A DNA stretch of 64,000 bases, taken from the NCBI GenBank assembly GCA_963732655.1, contig CAVTAI010000017.1, forward strand, positions 124,001 through 188,000, given 5' to 3'. The translations under genes and the position numbers were made by a program. The notes under the pieces are model-generated. The model saw nothing but the letters and a program-made list of their open reading frames with translations. It did not search any database and was not told the DNA's origin. Numbering within the stretch: position 1 is the stretch's first letter; each line of letters opens with the position of its first letter. This document shows, piece after piece, positions 43,690 to 54,299 of this stretch. The stretch is from CAVTWS01 sp963732655. Lineage in GTDB: Bacteria; Actinomycetota; Acidimicrobiia; Acidimicrobiales; SHLQ01.

Positions 43690-45973
43690 TCAGGCGGTCG
43701 GCGGAGGGACCGTGGTCGGTGGCGGCGCCGTGGTGCCGGTAGGGGCCGTGGTGGTCGTGGCCGGGGGCGCCGTGGTGGTGGTCGCGGGGGGCTGGCTTCC
43801 CACGACGATCCGCACCTCAGAACCCGTGGGCAGCGATGTCCCGGATGGAGGGTCCTGGGAGAGCACCCGCCCGATGTCCGCGCTCCCCGCCGGGAGCTCC
43901 TGGAAGGTGACGAACGGCACGAATCCGGCTTGCCCGATTCGAGTCTGAGCCGAGTCGGCCAGCAACCCCTGAACCTCCGGAACCGCGCGCTCCGGCAACC
44001 CACTCGACACGACGATCACGACTTCTTCGTTCTCGGCCAACTGCGAAAGGGCCGGGGGCTCCGTCCGGATCACCAGCCCCTCCTCCACCGTCTCACTGCC
44101 TTCCTCGACGATCTCCGCATTGAGGCCGGCCTCCTGCACGGCCGCCAGCGCGTCGTTCAGCTCGTCGCGCACCACGTCGGGGACGAGCACCATGCCCGGA
44201 CCCTGCGACACCGTGAGGGTCACCACCGTCCCGGGCTCGACCTGCTCGCCAGCCACCGGTGACATCGAGATGACCTCGTTGGGCGGGACATCGGGGTCCT
44301 CGACCGTCTGCGGCACGCACTTCGAGTTCCAGGGCACGAACCTGATCACACGCCACGGTCGCATCGATGCCCACCAACGACGGCAACGTGATCAACCCGC
44401 CCGTACCGGAGTACCTGACGATGACGGTCGTGCCCTCTTCGACCCGGGTGCCGAACGGCGGATCCTGATCGAAGACGATGTTCTCGGCGAAGTCCTCGTT
44501 GGGCTCCTGGACGAGTTCGGGCACCAAGCCGAGATCGATGAGCTGCTGCTGCGCCTGGTCCACCGGCAGGTCGATGAGGCTCGGCACGTCGACGATGGCG
44601 ATGTCCTCGTCGGAGGTGTCGTCGCCGTCGAGGCCGAGCGTCTTGCCGAACGCCATGACCAGCGCGACGAGCACGATGAGCAGCAGGACGAGAGCGATCA
44701 CGAAGCCCGCGGTGCGGCCGCGGTTGTCGTAGCGAGGGCGGTCGTCGTCGTAGTAGCCCTCCCGGCGAGGTGCGACCGGCCGGTTCGACGCCGGGCGACT
44801 CGGCGGCGGCGCGGCCGGGTTGACGCGCGTCGCCTCCTCCGGCACCGGAGGACGTGAGCCCTGCGGCGGGCGAGGTCCAGGGGCGGGACGCCCCGATGGC
44901 GGTCCCGGCCGGGGACCCTGGGGGCCTGGACGGGGACCGGGGCCGGCCGGAGCCGGGCCACCGCTTTGAGGCCGCAGACTCGGCTGGACCGGCATGGCAC
45001 CCGTCGCCGCAGCGCCCGCGGCCGCGGCGCGCTTCTTCAGCTGGTGCTGCCCGCTCCGGTACCGGCGTAGGTCACTGGCGAAGTCGGAGGCGGTCGGATA
45101 CCGCACGGCGGGGTTCTTGGCCATGGCCTTGAGCGTGATGGCCTCCAGCGAGGGCGGGAGGCTGACCCCACGGCGGCTGGGCGCCACCGGCTCCTCCTGC
45201 ACGTGTTTGTAGGCGATGGCGACCGGGGTGTCGCCGTTGAACGGCGGCTCGCCCACGAGCATCTCGTAGAGCACGACGCCGAGCGAGTAGAGGTCGCTCC
45301 GGCCGTCGACCTTGCGGCCCTGGGCCTGCTCGGGCGAGAAGTACGTCGCCGTGCCCATGACGGTGCCGGCCTGGGTCAGGCTCGAGTCGAAGGCCGCCGT
45401 GGCGGTGGCGATGCCGAAGTCGGCCACCTTGGCCTGACCGTTCGGCGACACGATGATGTTGCCCGGTTTGATGTCACGGTGCACGAGGCCGGCATGGTGA
45501 GCGACATCCAGGGCGGCCAACACGTCGACCGCGATCTCGGCCGCCCGGTCAGGGTGGAACCGACCTTCGGCCCGCAAGATGTCGGCCAGGCTGCGGCCTT
45601 CCACGTACTCCATCACGATGAAGTAGGTGCCCCGCTCCTCGCCCCAGTCATAGATCGACACGATGTTGGGGTGGTGGCTGAGGTTGGCCGCAGCCTGAGC
45701 TTCACGCCGGAAACGCTCGACGAATTCGGGGTTCGTGGCGAATTCGGGGAACAACACTTTGATCGCCACAGGGCGATCGAGGAGCTGGTCACGAGCCAGG
45801 AACACTTCGGCCATTCCACCGCGAGCCAATTTGCGGTGGAGCTCGTACCGCCCGCTGAACACGGTCGGACCCTGCTGGGGCATGGGGGCCGAGTTTAACG
45901 GCGGCGGAGAGCCGCTCCGATGCACCCAGTCATCTGGGCTCTCCTGCGGTGCCCTCGGATCGGGTGTGGTCAT
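43690..45973 (-). CDS. pknB: PASTA-domain Ser/Thr protein kinase (PknB), frameshifted
   Basis: Rejoined about 760 aa. Cytoplasmic kinase with Lys72 (VAIKVLFPE), HRDIKPGN (165-172) and DFG (185-187), a Pro-rich juxtamembrane stretch, one TM helix (FVIALVLLLIVLVALVMAF), then four extracellular PASTA repeats that sense peptidoglycan fragments, and a Thr/Pro-rich tail. The second PASTA repeat breaks near 44304; removing one G joins EVRAAD to VEDPDVPPNE. Its ATG overlaps the stop of pbpA. It controls cell-wall growth together with PstP, FhaB and FhaA encoded upstream. Confidence 0.93.
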
Positions 45974-47521
45974 GGCATCAACGCCTGGGCCATGACCGCC
46001 TGGGCGATGGGTGCCGCCACCCGCCCACCCGTCTGCTCACTGGCCCCCGGTTGCGCTTCGACGATCACCGCGACCGCCACGTGGGGGATCTCGCCCGGCG
46101 GTCCGGCGAAGCCGATGATCCAGGCGTGGGACTGCGGCTCCTCCGTTCCGAGCTGCGCGGTACCGGTCTTCCCCCCGACCTCGAACCCGGGGATGGCCAG
46201 ACGTTGGGCCGTGCCACCTTCGACCACGCCCACCATCGCCAGCCGGAGTTGCTCGGCCACCGACGGTCGCATCGCTTGTCGCCAGACCCCCTCGTCGTAG
46301 TCGTCGATCTCGTCGCCGGAGCGGTCCACGACCCGGTTCATCACGTGGGGCCGCATGATCTGGCCCTGATTCGCCACCGCGGCGGCCACCAGGGCCATCT
46401 GGAGCGGCGTGGCCTTCACGTCGTTCTGCCCGATCGACGCCTGAGCCAACCGAGGCGCGTCGCCGAACAGGTCCACCGGCCGGCCGTCGGCGGTGGCCAG
46501 GACCGGCAGGGCGCGTTCGGTCAGGAACTCCTCCACTGTTTCGAAGGTCTCGCCGAACTCGGTGGGGAACGTCGACCCGCCGGGCGCCGGGAGGTCGATC
46601 GGAGGGGTGGCGTTGAAACCGAAATTCTCGGCGGTCTCGATGAGCAACTCAGGCCCGATGTGCTCGACGCCCATCTGGGCGAACGACGAGTTGCAGGACC
46701 GGCGCAAGATGTCGAACAACGCGCCCTCCGCACTCGTTGCCGTCGAAGTTGCGGAGCGGACGGTCGGTGAGCGGCGGCGTGTAGGCGTCGAGCACCGGGT
46801 ACACCGGTTCCGTCGCCGTCACGGCCCCCGATTCGAGGCCGGCCGCGGCCGTGACGATCTTGAAGGTGGACCCAGGGAAGAAGTTCTCCCGGTACGACCG
46901 GGCCAGCAGTGGGTTGGGATCGAGGGCGTTGAAGATCTCCCACGCCGCTTCGGCGTCGTTCGCCGAGGGCGTGGCGAGGAAGGTGGGGTCCGGTGACGGC
47001 CACGAGTACAGGGCCAGGATCGCGCCGGTGCGGGGGTCGATGGCCACCACCGACCCGAGCTGCTCCCCGAGCGCTTCCTGGGCCACTCGTTGCACGTCGT
47101 CACGCAACGTCAGGTAGACGTCGGCCGTCGTGCTGACGTCGTCGAAGATGTCGCTCAGGCCACCCAGCTGCTGCTCGGCGGTCAGCCCGGCGAGGACGTC
47201 GTTGTACTCCTGCTCGACACCCGATGCCCCGTAGTTGAACGAGAAGAACCCACCCACGTGCCCGTACCGATTCCCGGCCGGGTACTCCCGCTGCCGGTCG
47301 AACGGACCGTCCGGCGTCTCGACCGACTGCGCCACCACGACGCCGTCAGCGGTCACGATCGACCCCCGGGCCTGGCCGTAGTCCTGCACGAGCGGGCGGG
47401 TGTTGTTGGGATCGTCCTGGATGCGTTCGGCACCGAAGATCTGCACCACGTTCAACTGCACGAACAAGGCGACATAGAGCGCCATCAAGAACATGCCCAG
47501 TCGGCGGATCTGCAGGTGCAC
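45970..47521 (-). CDS. pbpA: class B penicillin-binding protein (PbpA), frameshifted
   Basis: Rejoined about 516 aa transpeptidase. N-terminal membrane anchor (LGMFLMALYVALFVQLNVVQ), dimerisation region, then catalytic motifs SxxK (GSTFKIV), SxN (SCNSSF) and KTG (VGGKTGTAQ). The frame changes between 46729 and 46741, between the first two motifs: FDGNE continues as SAEGALFDILRRSCN after dropping one base. It crosslinks the septal or elongation wall made by the adjacent RodA. GTG 47521 immediately follows the rodA stop. Confidence 0.92.
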
Positions 47522-47522
47522 G

Positions 47523-48879
47523 TCAGGCTCCCGTGCCGACCGCTTCGGCCGATGTCGACCGCCGGGAGCCCCGCCCGGCCGGAACCGGTCGTTCGGCTTC
47601 GTCGGACATCCTCATCAGGAGCGCCATCAGCACGTAGTTGGACAGCAGGGACGACCCGCCGTACGACACGAACGGCAACGTGATGCCCGTCAGCGGGACG
47701 AGCCGGATGACCCCTCCGATGATGATGAAGGCCTGGATGCCGATCAGCACCGTGAGACCGGTCGCGAACAGTGCCTCGAACGGGCGCGTCGCCCGGGCGG
47801 CGATCCGCAGGCCGGCGCCGATCATCAGCAGGTAGGCGCAGAGCATTGCGGTCGCGCCGATGAGCCCCAACTCCTCGCCGATCGCCGCGAAGATGAAGTC
47901 GGTCTCGACCTCCGGAATGCGATCCGGCACCCCTCGACCGAGACCGGTACCGGTCAAACCGCCATCGGCCAGCGAGTAGGACGCCTCGAGGATCTGGAAG
48001 CCGGAGTCCTTCGGATCGGATCCTGGGTGCAACCAGGTGTCGACGCGCGCCTGGACGTGGGAGAATTGCCTCCACGCGAGCGTGGCGCCGGCGGCGAAGA
48101 GCACCACGCTCACCAACAGGTAGCTGACCCGAGCGGTCGCCACCCACAGCAGGATCACGAACAGGGCGAAGAACAGCAGGCTCGTCCCAAGGTCTTTCTG
48201 GCGGACCATCACCAGCAGCGAGATCCCCCACGCCATCAGGATCGGGCCGAGGTGTTTGGCCTCGGGCAGGTGCAGCGGCCCCAAACGCCAGGTGGCATGG
48301 CGAAGCAGTTCCCGCTTGTCGGCCAGGTAGGCCGCGAAGAAGGCGGCTAGCGCCAGCTTGGCGAACTCGCCGGGCTGGAAGTTGACCGGCCCCGCGCTCA
48401 CCCAGATCCGCGCCCCGTTGATCTCGCGCCCCACCCCGGGCACTGCCGGGCAGGATCAGCAGCACGACGCCAATCACCGCGAACGTGTACCTGAACGTCG
48501 CCAGCAGCCGAACCCGGCGCACGAGCACGAGGGTCGCCACGTACGCACCGACCCCAACCGCGGTCCATGTCGCCTGGAGGGACGGGAGGTCGTTCGACAC
48601 GCCACGTTCGCCGGCCAGGCGAGCGATGAACACGTATCCGATGCCGTTGAGGAGCACCGCCAGCGGCAGGAGCACGGGATCGGCGCTCGGAGCCAACCAG
48701 CGGGTGGCGAGGTGAGCCCCGAGCAGCAACGCGATGATGACGCCGAGGAACGGCCCGAAGTTGGCCGGGATCGACGCGTCACGACCGAGGCTCGCCAGGG
48801 CGTACGCCGCCGTGGTGACCGCGATGGCGAGCAGGACGAGACCGAGCTCGGCGTTCCGGCGGCGGCGGGCCAGCAGCAC
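47523..48879 (-). CDS. rodA: SEDS-family peptidoglycan glycosyltransferase (RodA/FtsW), frameshifted
   Basis: Rejoined about 451 aa with 10-12 membrane helices. The first part (AELGLVLLAIAVTTAAYALASLG through YTFAVIGVVLLILP) and second part (GARIWVSAGPVNFQPGEFAKL, ITLPFVSYGGSSLLSNY) meet near 48446-48450, where a GGG run must lose one base to give ILPAVPGVGREING. Polymerises lipid II into glycan strands and works with the PBP encoded next. GTG 48879 overlaps none of pstP and is the first start after its stop. Confidence 0.92.
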
Positions 48880-48893
48880 GATGACGGTGACCG

Positions 48894-50288
48894 TCAGCCG
48901 GGCGTCGTCGAGGTGGTGGGCTCGGGCTCGACACCCAAATCGGCGGCCTGGGCCGTCGTGGTCGTGCTGGGGGCCGGCTTCTCCGTGGTGGTGGAGGGTG
49001 TGGGAGCGACCGTTGTCTCCGTGACGGCGGACTCCTCGGACATGGCCGTCACGAGACCTTGGAGCACCGCGTTCGCCTCGGCGAACGAGTCGGCTTCGCT
49101 GTTGCCCTCGACGAGGGCTTGGCCCTGCTCGGTCAACTCGGTGAGGCGAACCCCCGAACGCTCGACCACGGTCGGGTCGAACCACAACACACCGCCCGGC
49201 TGACCTCGGTAGACGACGACCTCACCGCGGTCGACCCCCACGAAGTAGGTACCACGAACCTGGTCGGCGATGGCCAGCACGGCGATGCCGGCGATCGCCA
49301 TCAGGAAGAGCAGGAAGGCGCCCACCCGCCAGGTGAACCGGCTGGCCCGCTCACGGACCGGTTTGGGTGTCACGAACCCCCGGTCGGGATCGTCGGAGTC
49401 GATATCGACGTCGGCGAGCTCCGGCGAAGGGCCCGGATCGGCTTCTCGGACCACCGCCTCGGGCTCGCTCGAGGCTCGGCTCGCCGCCATCAATCCGAGT
49501 GCGGCGACGGGACGGCGCTCGACCGGGGGAGCGTCCCCGTTGCCGCCTCCCACCGTCATGTGGGCAGCTGACACGTCGACCAGATCGACCACGGCCACCG
49601 TGACGTTGTCTCGCCCGCCATGCTCGTTGGCCAGCCGTACCAACTCGTCGGCAGCCTCGGCGGGATCGGCCAGACGTCGGAGCACCGCGGCGATCTGGGC
49701 GTCCGACACCTCATTCACGAGGCCGTCGCTGCACAGGAGTAGGCGGTCACCGGGAGCCGGTTCCACCTCCCAGGCGTCGACATCGACGGTCGGGTCGACC
49801 CCGAGGGCGCGAGTCAGGATGTTCCGGTGTGGATGGGCGAGCGCCTCGTCCTCGGTCAGATGGCCATCGCGCACCATGGTGGCGACGAGGCTGTGATCGT
49901 CGGTCAGTGTCCGGAGCACGTCGTCGTGGAAGAGATAGGTGCGCGAATCGCCGACGTTCACGACGGCGAGCACAGGCCGCTCGAGGCCCGGCAACAGGGC
50001 GATCCCGGTCAGGGTGGTGCCCATACCATCGAGCGCGGGGTCGTGTTGCGCGGCACCGAAGATGGCCTCGTTGGCGGCGACAACCGTGTCGATCAGCTCA
50101 TGGGTCGTGGCGGGCGCGCCGGCGGCTCGGACAGTGTCGATCGCAATTCGAGACGCCGTCTCTCCGCCCCGGTGCCCACCCATGCCGTCGGCCACGATCA
50201 CCATCTGCTCGGTGGCCAGGCCGGCGTCCTGGTTCGCCTCCCGGACGCGCCCGACGTCGGTGACCAGCCCCGCCCGTAATGAGGTCAT
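48894..50288 (-). CDS. pstP: PP2C-family Ser/Thr phosphatase (PstP)
   Basis: 464 aa. Cytoplasmic PP2C domain (1-240) with RVREANQDAG, VADGMGGHRGGE, VGDSRTYL and SDGLVNEV, metal ligands intact. One TM helix near residue 325-345 (FLLFLMAIAGIAVLAIAD) leads to an extracytoplasmic domain of about 70 residues and a Thr-rich tail. Reverses PknB phosphorylation. Overlaps the stop of fhaB (ATGA). Confidence 0.95.
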   Translation of the reverse strand: MTSLRAGLVTDVGRVREANQDAGLATEQMVIVADGMGGHRGGETASRIAIDTVRAAGAPATTHELIDTVVAANEAIFGAAQHDPALDGMGTTLTGIALLPGLERPVLAVVNVGDSRTYLFHDDVLRTLTDDHSLVATMVRDGHLTEDEALAHPHRNILTRALGVDPTVDVDAWEVEPAPGDRLLLCSDGLVNEVSDAQIAAVLRRLADPAEAADELVRLANEHGGRDNVTVAVVDLVDVSAAHMTVGGGNGDAPPVERRPVAALGLMAASRASSEPEAVVREADPGPSPELADVDIDSDDPDRGFVTPKPVRERASRFTWRVGAFLLFLMAIAGIAVLAIADQVRGTYFVGVDRGEVVVYRGQPGGVLWFDPTVVERSGVRLTELTEQGQALVEGNSEADSFAEANAVLQGLVTAMSEESAVTETTVAPTPSTTTEKPAPSTTTTAQAADLGVEPEPTTSTTPG

Positions 50289-50836
50289 GCCAGCTCCAGG
50301 ATCGTGCCGCCCACGCGGACCCGGTCGCCTTTGCGAACGGGGAGTGGCCCGCTCACCTTCTCGTCGTTCAGGAAGGTCCCATTCGTCGATCCGAGATCGT
50401 CGACGAACACCTCACCATCGCGTTCGAACACTCTGGCGTGGAGTTGTGATGTGTAGCTGTCGTCCAGGCGGACCTGGCAGCCGGTGGCGCGCCCGATCGT
50501 GAGCTCGGCTCCTACATCGAACCGTTGCCCGGCCCGCTCGGCCGGCGCACGGACAACGAGGTGGCGCTTCGAACGATCGGACCGGCTCGACGACCGGTCG
50601 GAGCGGGTCGAGGTGTGAGGCGCACGGGCCGGACCGGCGTCACGAGGTGACCGGGGGCCGCCCGCTGGTGTGGGGGCGCGCACCTCGGTCCACACCGCCC
50701 ACAGGACCCGCACGAAAAAGAGGTACAGGAGTCCGAGGAGGCAGAACTTCAGAACGGTGAGCACTTGGTCCGACACGGTCCCGACGAGGTTAGCCGGGAA
50801 GGCCGGACCGGCGGCCACCACCTCCCAGCTGGGCAC
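50285..50836 (-). CDS. fhaB: FHA-domain protein FhaB (FipA-like)
   Basis: 183 aa. A TM helix near residues 25-46 (LTVLKFCLLGLLYLFFVRVLW), a Ser/Arg linker, then a C-terminal FHA domain (TIGRATGCQVRLDD, SQLHARV, STNGTFLN) which binds phosphothreonine on PknB or its targets. Part of the conserved wall-signalling operon. Confidence 0.93.
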   Translation of the reverse strand: MPSWEVVAAGPAFPANLVGTVSDQVLTVLKFCLLGLLYLFFVRVLWAVWTEVRAPTPAGGPRSPRDAGPARAPHTSTRSDRSSSRSDRSKRHLVVRAPAERAGQRFDVGAELTIGRATGCQVRLDDSYTSQLHARVFERDGEVFVDDLGSTNGTFLNDEKVSGPLPVRKGDRVRVGGTILELA

Positions 50837-50845
50837 CCGCTCGGC

Positions 50846-51505
50846 TCAGCTCGCCTCGAAGAGGATGACGGTGGCGCCGAACTCGATCTCATCGCCATCG
50901 TTGAGCACCTGGTCTGAGATTCGGGCCCCGTTCACGAGGGTGCCGTTGGTCGATCCCATGTCGACGATGCGGTAGCTGTCGCCATAGGGCCGGATCTCGG
51001 CATGGTTGCGGCTGGCGTTGGTGTCGGCCAGCACGATGGTCGACTCGGGAAGCCGCCCGATCGTGACGACGTATTCACCGAGCACGACCCGCTCGCCCGT
51101 CGGGAGCAGCAACGACCCCGGCCCTCCGCCCCCCTGGGCCTCCCGCAAGCGGGCGGACAAGCCGAACGTGCCGGTGCGGTGGCGACCATCGACGACGATC
51201 TCGACCTGTACCGGTCCGAGGAAGTTCATCCGCTCGGACCGAGCGTGCTCGCGTACGGTCTCGGCCAACTCCCGCGTCAGGGACTCCCGGATGTCGGCGA
51301 AGCGGTCGTAGTCGGACTGGCCGAGAGCCACCGTCACGTGGTTGGGCACGATCGTGCGGCCGTGCACGTCGACGGTGCGGCCGTCGTCGAGCTCGCGCAC
51401 GAGCCGGCGACCGATCTCCACCGGTTTGAGCCCGCTCCGGAACACCCGGGCGAACGTGCCCTCGACCGACCGTTCGAGCCCTCGTTCCAGGTCTCGCAGC
51501 CCCAT
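50846..51505 (-). CDS. fhaA: FHA-domain protein FhaA with N-terminal DUF3662 domain
   Basis: 219 aa. N-terminal DUF3662 domain (about 1-115; ERSVEGTFARVFRSGLKPVE), a short linker, and a C-terminal FHA domain (TIGRLPESTIVLAD, SRNHAEI, GSTNGTLVNG). Shorter than mycobacterial FhaA because the long Pro/Gln-rich linker is missing. In mycobacteria FhaA binds the phosphorylated pseudokinase domain of MviN. ATG 51505 is seven bases after TAGCGT (complement of 51513-51518), the promoter for the operon. Confidence 0.93.
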   Translation of the reverse strand: MGLRDLERGLERSVEGTFARVFRSGLKPVEIGRRLVRELDDGRTVDVHGRTIVPNHVTVALGQSDYDRFADIRESLTRELAETVREHARSERMNFLGPVQVEIVVDGRHRTGTFGLSARLREAQGGGGPGSLLLPTGERVVLGEYVVTIGRLPESTIVLADTNASRNHAEIRPYGDSYRIVDMGSTNGTLVNGARISDQVLNDGDEIEFGATVILFEAS

Positions 51506-51626
51506 GACGGTCACGCTAGCCGAGCACCGCCCGGCGTCGAGGGGCGGCTGCCGACCTGCCCAATTCGACCTGCCGCATCCGGGCGATCCCGCGATACGGT
51601 TACGTGTTGCCGACTATCGGCGCCAC

Positions 51627-51713
<87 letters not shown>

Positions 51714-51809
51714 CACATCGAACTCTCGAACGCTGATTCGGGGCTCACTCGGCGCCGCAGCGCCCTCCACTCAACCGGCCTCCAGGCCGGCGTCCCTGGA
51801 GGTCCCCGC

Positions 51810-52262
51810 ATGGCCCCACGTCTCCGAAACTCGTCCGTTCGCGGACCACGGCGGTCTCCCGCCATCCTGACCGGGGTCGCCATCATGGCCCTCGCCCTCA
51901 CGGCCGGTCTCGAACCCGTGGCGGCGCACACCGAAGGCCGCGGCCCGGCGACACCCGTGAACATCGGCCACGGGGGCCATTGGTGGGCCAGCAACGGCTG
52001 CGGATCGGTCGGGTCGACCTGGGTGCCCGATCGCCTCGCCGGCACGTTCGACTTCCGTCACGCGTGCATCCATCACGACAGGTGCTACCGCCACCGGTTT
52101 CTGAGCCGATCGGGCTGCGACGACCGTTTCCATCGGGACATGCACGCCTCGTGCGAGGTCGGAACCCCGTGGACCACCTGGTTCACCCGTCCCACCTGTC
52201 GGTGGTTGGCCGACATCTACGCCCAGGCCGTTCGAACGCTCGGGGCGTCCTCCTACGGCTGA
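51810..52262 (+). CDS. secreted prokaryotic phospholipase A2
   Basis: 150 aa. Signal peptide with twin basic start and cleavage near VAAH (residues 37-40). The motif DFRHACIHHDRCYRH puts catalytic His89 and calcium-binding Asp90 in place, followed by CDDRFHRDM, as in Streptomyces violaceoruber PLA2. Six Cys suggest disulfides. Hydrolyses the sn-2 ester of phospholipids outside the cell. GGAGG nine bases upstream of ATG 51810. Confidence 0.88.
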   Translation: MAPRLRNSSVRGPRRSPAILTGVAIMALALTAGLEPVAAHTEGRGPATPVNIGHGGHWWASNGCGSVGSTWVPDRLAGTFDFRHACIHHDRCYRHRFLSRSGCDDRFHRDMHASCEVGTPWTTWFTRPTCRWLADIYAQAVRTLGASSYG

Positions 52263-52278
52263 TGCCGGGACCGTCGCC

Positions 52279-53364
52279 TCACTGGCTTTCCGCCTCCGAG
52301 CCCACGAGCGCGGCGAGCTCGGCAACCGTCGTGGCCACCCGCCCGTGGGCCGCCCGTCGGAGGCGGTCGTCGATCGCCTCGCCCAACCCAGGTCGCCCTG
52401 TCAACACGACGACGACGACCGATGGCTGATCCGCGTCGAGCTGGCGCAGTGCCCCGTACAACCGGTGCGCTGCGCCGGCCAGGTCACCGGCCGCTCCCAG
52501 CACGACGACCTGCCAGCCCGGCGGCAGCGGGAGCAACGGTTCGAGCCCGACCAACACCCCTCGTCGTGTCGTGGGCCAGAGGTCGCGATCTCGACGCACG
52601 GCATCGATCACGCCAGGGGTCGCGGCGATGGTTCGAGCCGTGGGTGCGTAGTGGCTGTCGAGGCCGCCCGGCGCCAACGTCGCATCGCGCGACGATCCTG
52701 GCAGCACGATGTCGATGTCCGGAACCGCCGAGGCCAGGGCCTCGACCGCCACCGCCCCGGGCCGGAGTAGGACCAACCGGGTGTGCTCGACCAGCACCAC
52801 CGTCGACTCGATGCCAACGGGACTGGGGCCGCCATCGATCACCGTGTCGCACACGGTGGCCAGATCGTCGAGCACATGCCGAGCAGTGGTCGGGCTCACG
52901 TACCCGAATCGGTTTGCGCTCGGGGCCGCGATCGGCACGCCAGCCCGATCGAGGAGCGCCGCGGCGACTGGATGTGCCGGCGCTCGTACCGCCACGGTGG
53001 GACGGCCGCTCGTGACGAGGGCCGGGATGGCCGCCGCGCTCGGTGCGACGAGCGTGAGCGGACCCGGCCAGAACTCGGCCGCCAGGCGTTCGACGTTGCG
53101 GCTGTAGGAGGAGTCGGTGCGATCGAACACCAGGTCCAACGACCAGCTCGGATGCACGTGCACGATCAGCGGATCATGCCGCGGACGCTGTTTGGCCTCG
53201 AAGATGCGCGCCACGGCCGCCTCGTCGAAGGCGTTGGCCCCCAACCCGTACACGGTCTCGGTAGGGAATGCGACCAGCCCTCCATGGCGGATGGTGACGC
53301 TCGCCGCGGCGATCAGTTCGTCGTCGGTGGGCGCGCCGGTGAGCAAGATGATGCGTGCGGTCAC
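52279..53364 (-). CDS. L-threonylcarbamoyladenylate synthase (Sua5 type)
   Basis: 361 aa. YrdC domain (1-205) with GGLVAFPTETVYGLG, KQRPRHDPLIVHV and PSANRFGYVSPTTA, plus a C-terminal Sua5 domain (GVLVGLEPLLPLPP onward). Makes threonylcarbamoyl-AMP for t6A37 of ANN-decoding tRNAs. GTG 53364 is six bases after TACCGT (complement of 53371-53376). Confidence 0.94.
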   Translation of the reverse strand: MTARIILLTGAPTDDELIAAASVTIRHGGLVAFPTETVYGLGANAFDEAAVARIFEAKQRPRHDPLIVHVHPSWSLDLVFDRTDSSYSRNVERLAAEFWPGPLTLVAPSAAAIPALVTSGRPTVAVRAPAHPVAAALLDRAGVPIAAPSANRFGYVSPTTARHVLDDLATVCDTVIDGGPSPVGIESTVVLVEHTRLVLLRPGAVAVEALASAVPDIDIVLPGSSRDATLAPGGLDSHYAPTARTIAATPGVIDAVRRDRDLWPTTRRGVLVGLEPLLPLPPGWQVVVLGAAGDLAGAAHRLYGALRQLDADQPSVVVVVLTGRPGLGEAIDDRLRRAAHGRVATTVAELAALVGSEAESQ

Positions 53365-53399
53365 CGGATCACGGTACCGACGGACCCGGGAAGGTTGGG

Positions 53400-54128
53400 T
53401 CAGCCCTCGAGCCAGGTCCGGCTGGGTTCGGTCTCGATGTCGTCGGAGAAGAAGCGATCGAATCGCTCCTGCTCCTCGTAGTCACCGTCGAGATCCTGAG
53501 CCACCGCCCCACCGGAGCCCGAGCCGGTGGACACCAGCGCCGGAGCCCGCTGGACGGACCGCTCGGTGACGGGCGCCGAACCGACCGGCTCCAGTTCCGA
53601 CACCGCCCCGTTCGGGCGGTCGGCACGCGGCACGTACGGCGCCGAACCCGCGTCGACGACCGCCCACGGATCGCGGACGAGACCATCCAGGTTTCGGGCC
53701 AGCTCAGCCATGTCGCGTCCCAGCCGGATTCGGGAGGCCTGCTGCTCCCTCTCGATCTCACTCACCGCGACTTCGCGTTGATCGAGCACGCCGCGGCGTT
53801 GCTCCATGTGCTCCCACGTCTCTCGCAGCCGAGCCTTCGCGGTGTGCAAGGACGCCCATTCGCCGCTCAGGTGGTCACGGACCTGCACCGTTCGCTCCAC
53901 CTCGCGGCGGAGGTCGGCCGCGGCACCCGCCATGGCGGCCCGTACGGCGTCGACCGGGGCTTCTCCCCCGACCGGGGGGAGGGCAGATCGGCCCGCAGTA
54001 GCGAACCGGGCGATCAGGCGGTGGTTCGCCTGGCGAAGGCGCACCACTTCGGCGCGCAGCTCATCGATCTCGTTGCCGTGCACCGAGCTCGTCTCGGCGG
54101 TCGCCACGTCCAGTTGTGCCGGGGTCAT
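53400..54128 (-). CDS. coiled-coil protein, 242 aa
   Basis: Not recognised. Residues 18-45 (EIDELRAEVVRLRQANHRLI) and 70-150 are heptad-like helices; the last 90 residues are disordered and acidic, ending DDIETEPSRTWLEG. ATG 54128 has TTTGGAGGATCAAG upstream. Divergent from the zinc-ribbon gene at 54300. The layout recalls DivIVA-like scaffold proteins but lacks their N-terminal motif. Confidence 0.65.
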   Translation of the reverse strand: MTPAQLDVATAETSSVHGNEIDELRAEVVRLRQANHRLIARFATAGRSALPPVGGEAPVDAVRAAMAGAAADLRREVERTVQVRDHLSGEWASLHTAKARLRETWEHMEQRRGVLDQREVAVSEIEREQQASRIRLGRDMAELARNLDGLVRDPWAVVDAGSAPYVPRADRPNGAVSELEPVGSAPVTERSVQRAPALVSTGSGSGGAVAQDLDGDYEEQERFDRFFSDDIETEPSRTWLEG

Positions 54129-54299
54129 TCTTGATCCTCCAAATCACGGCATGTGCAGCACGATCTCTCGTCGGCTCGCCCCATCCCGTCGGCATTCGAG
54201 GAGAACACTTGATGTTCTGGGCCAACGCGCCGATGGAGAACCAGGTTGGTCCAGAACACCCGGGCCGTCTCCTACTCCTGAAGGGAACTGCAGGTCGCC

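Noticed and set aside
44093..44364. PknB frame break as a gene fission producing a separate PASTA protein
   Set aside because: The downstream frame lacks a signal or membrane segment and begins in the middle of the second PASTA repeat, so a 1-nt indel explains it better.
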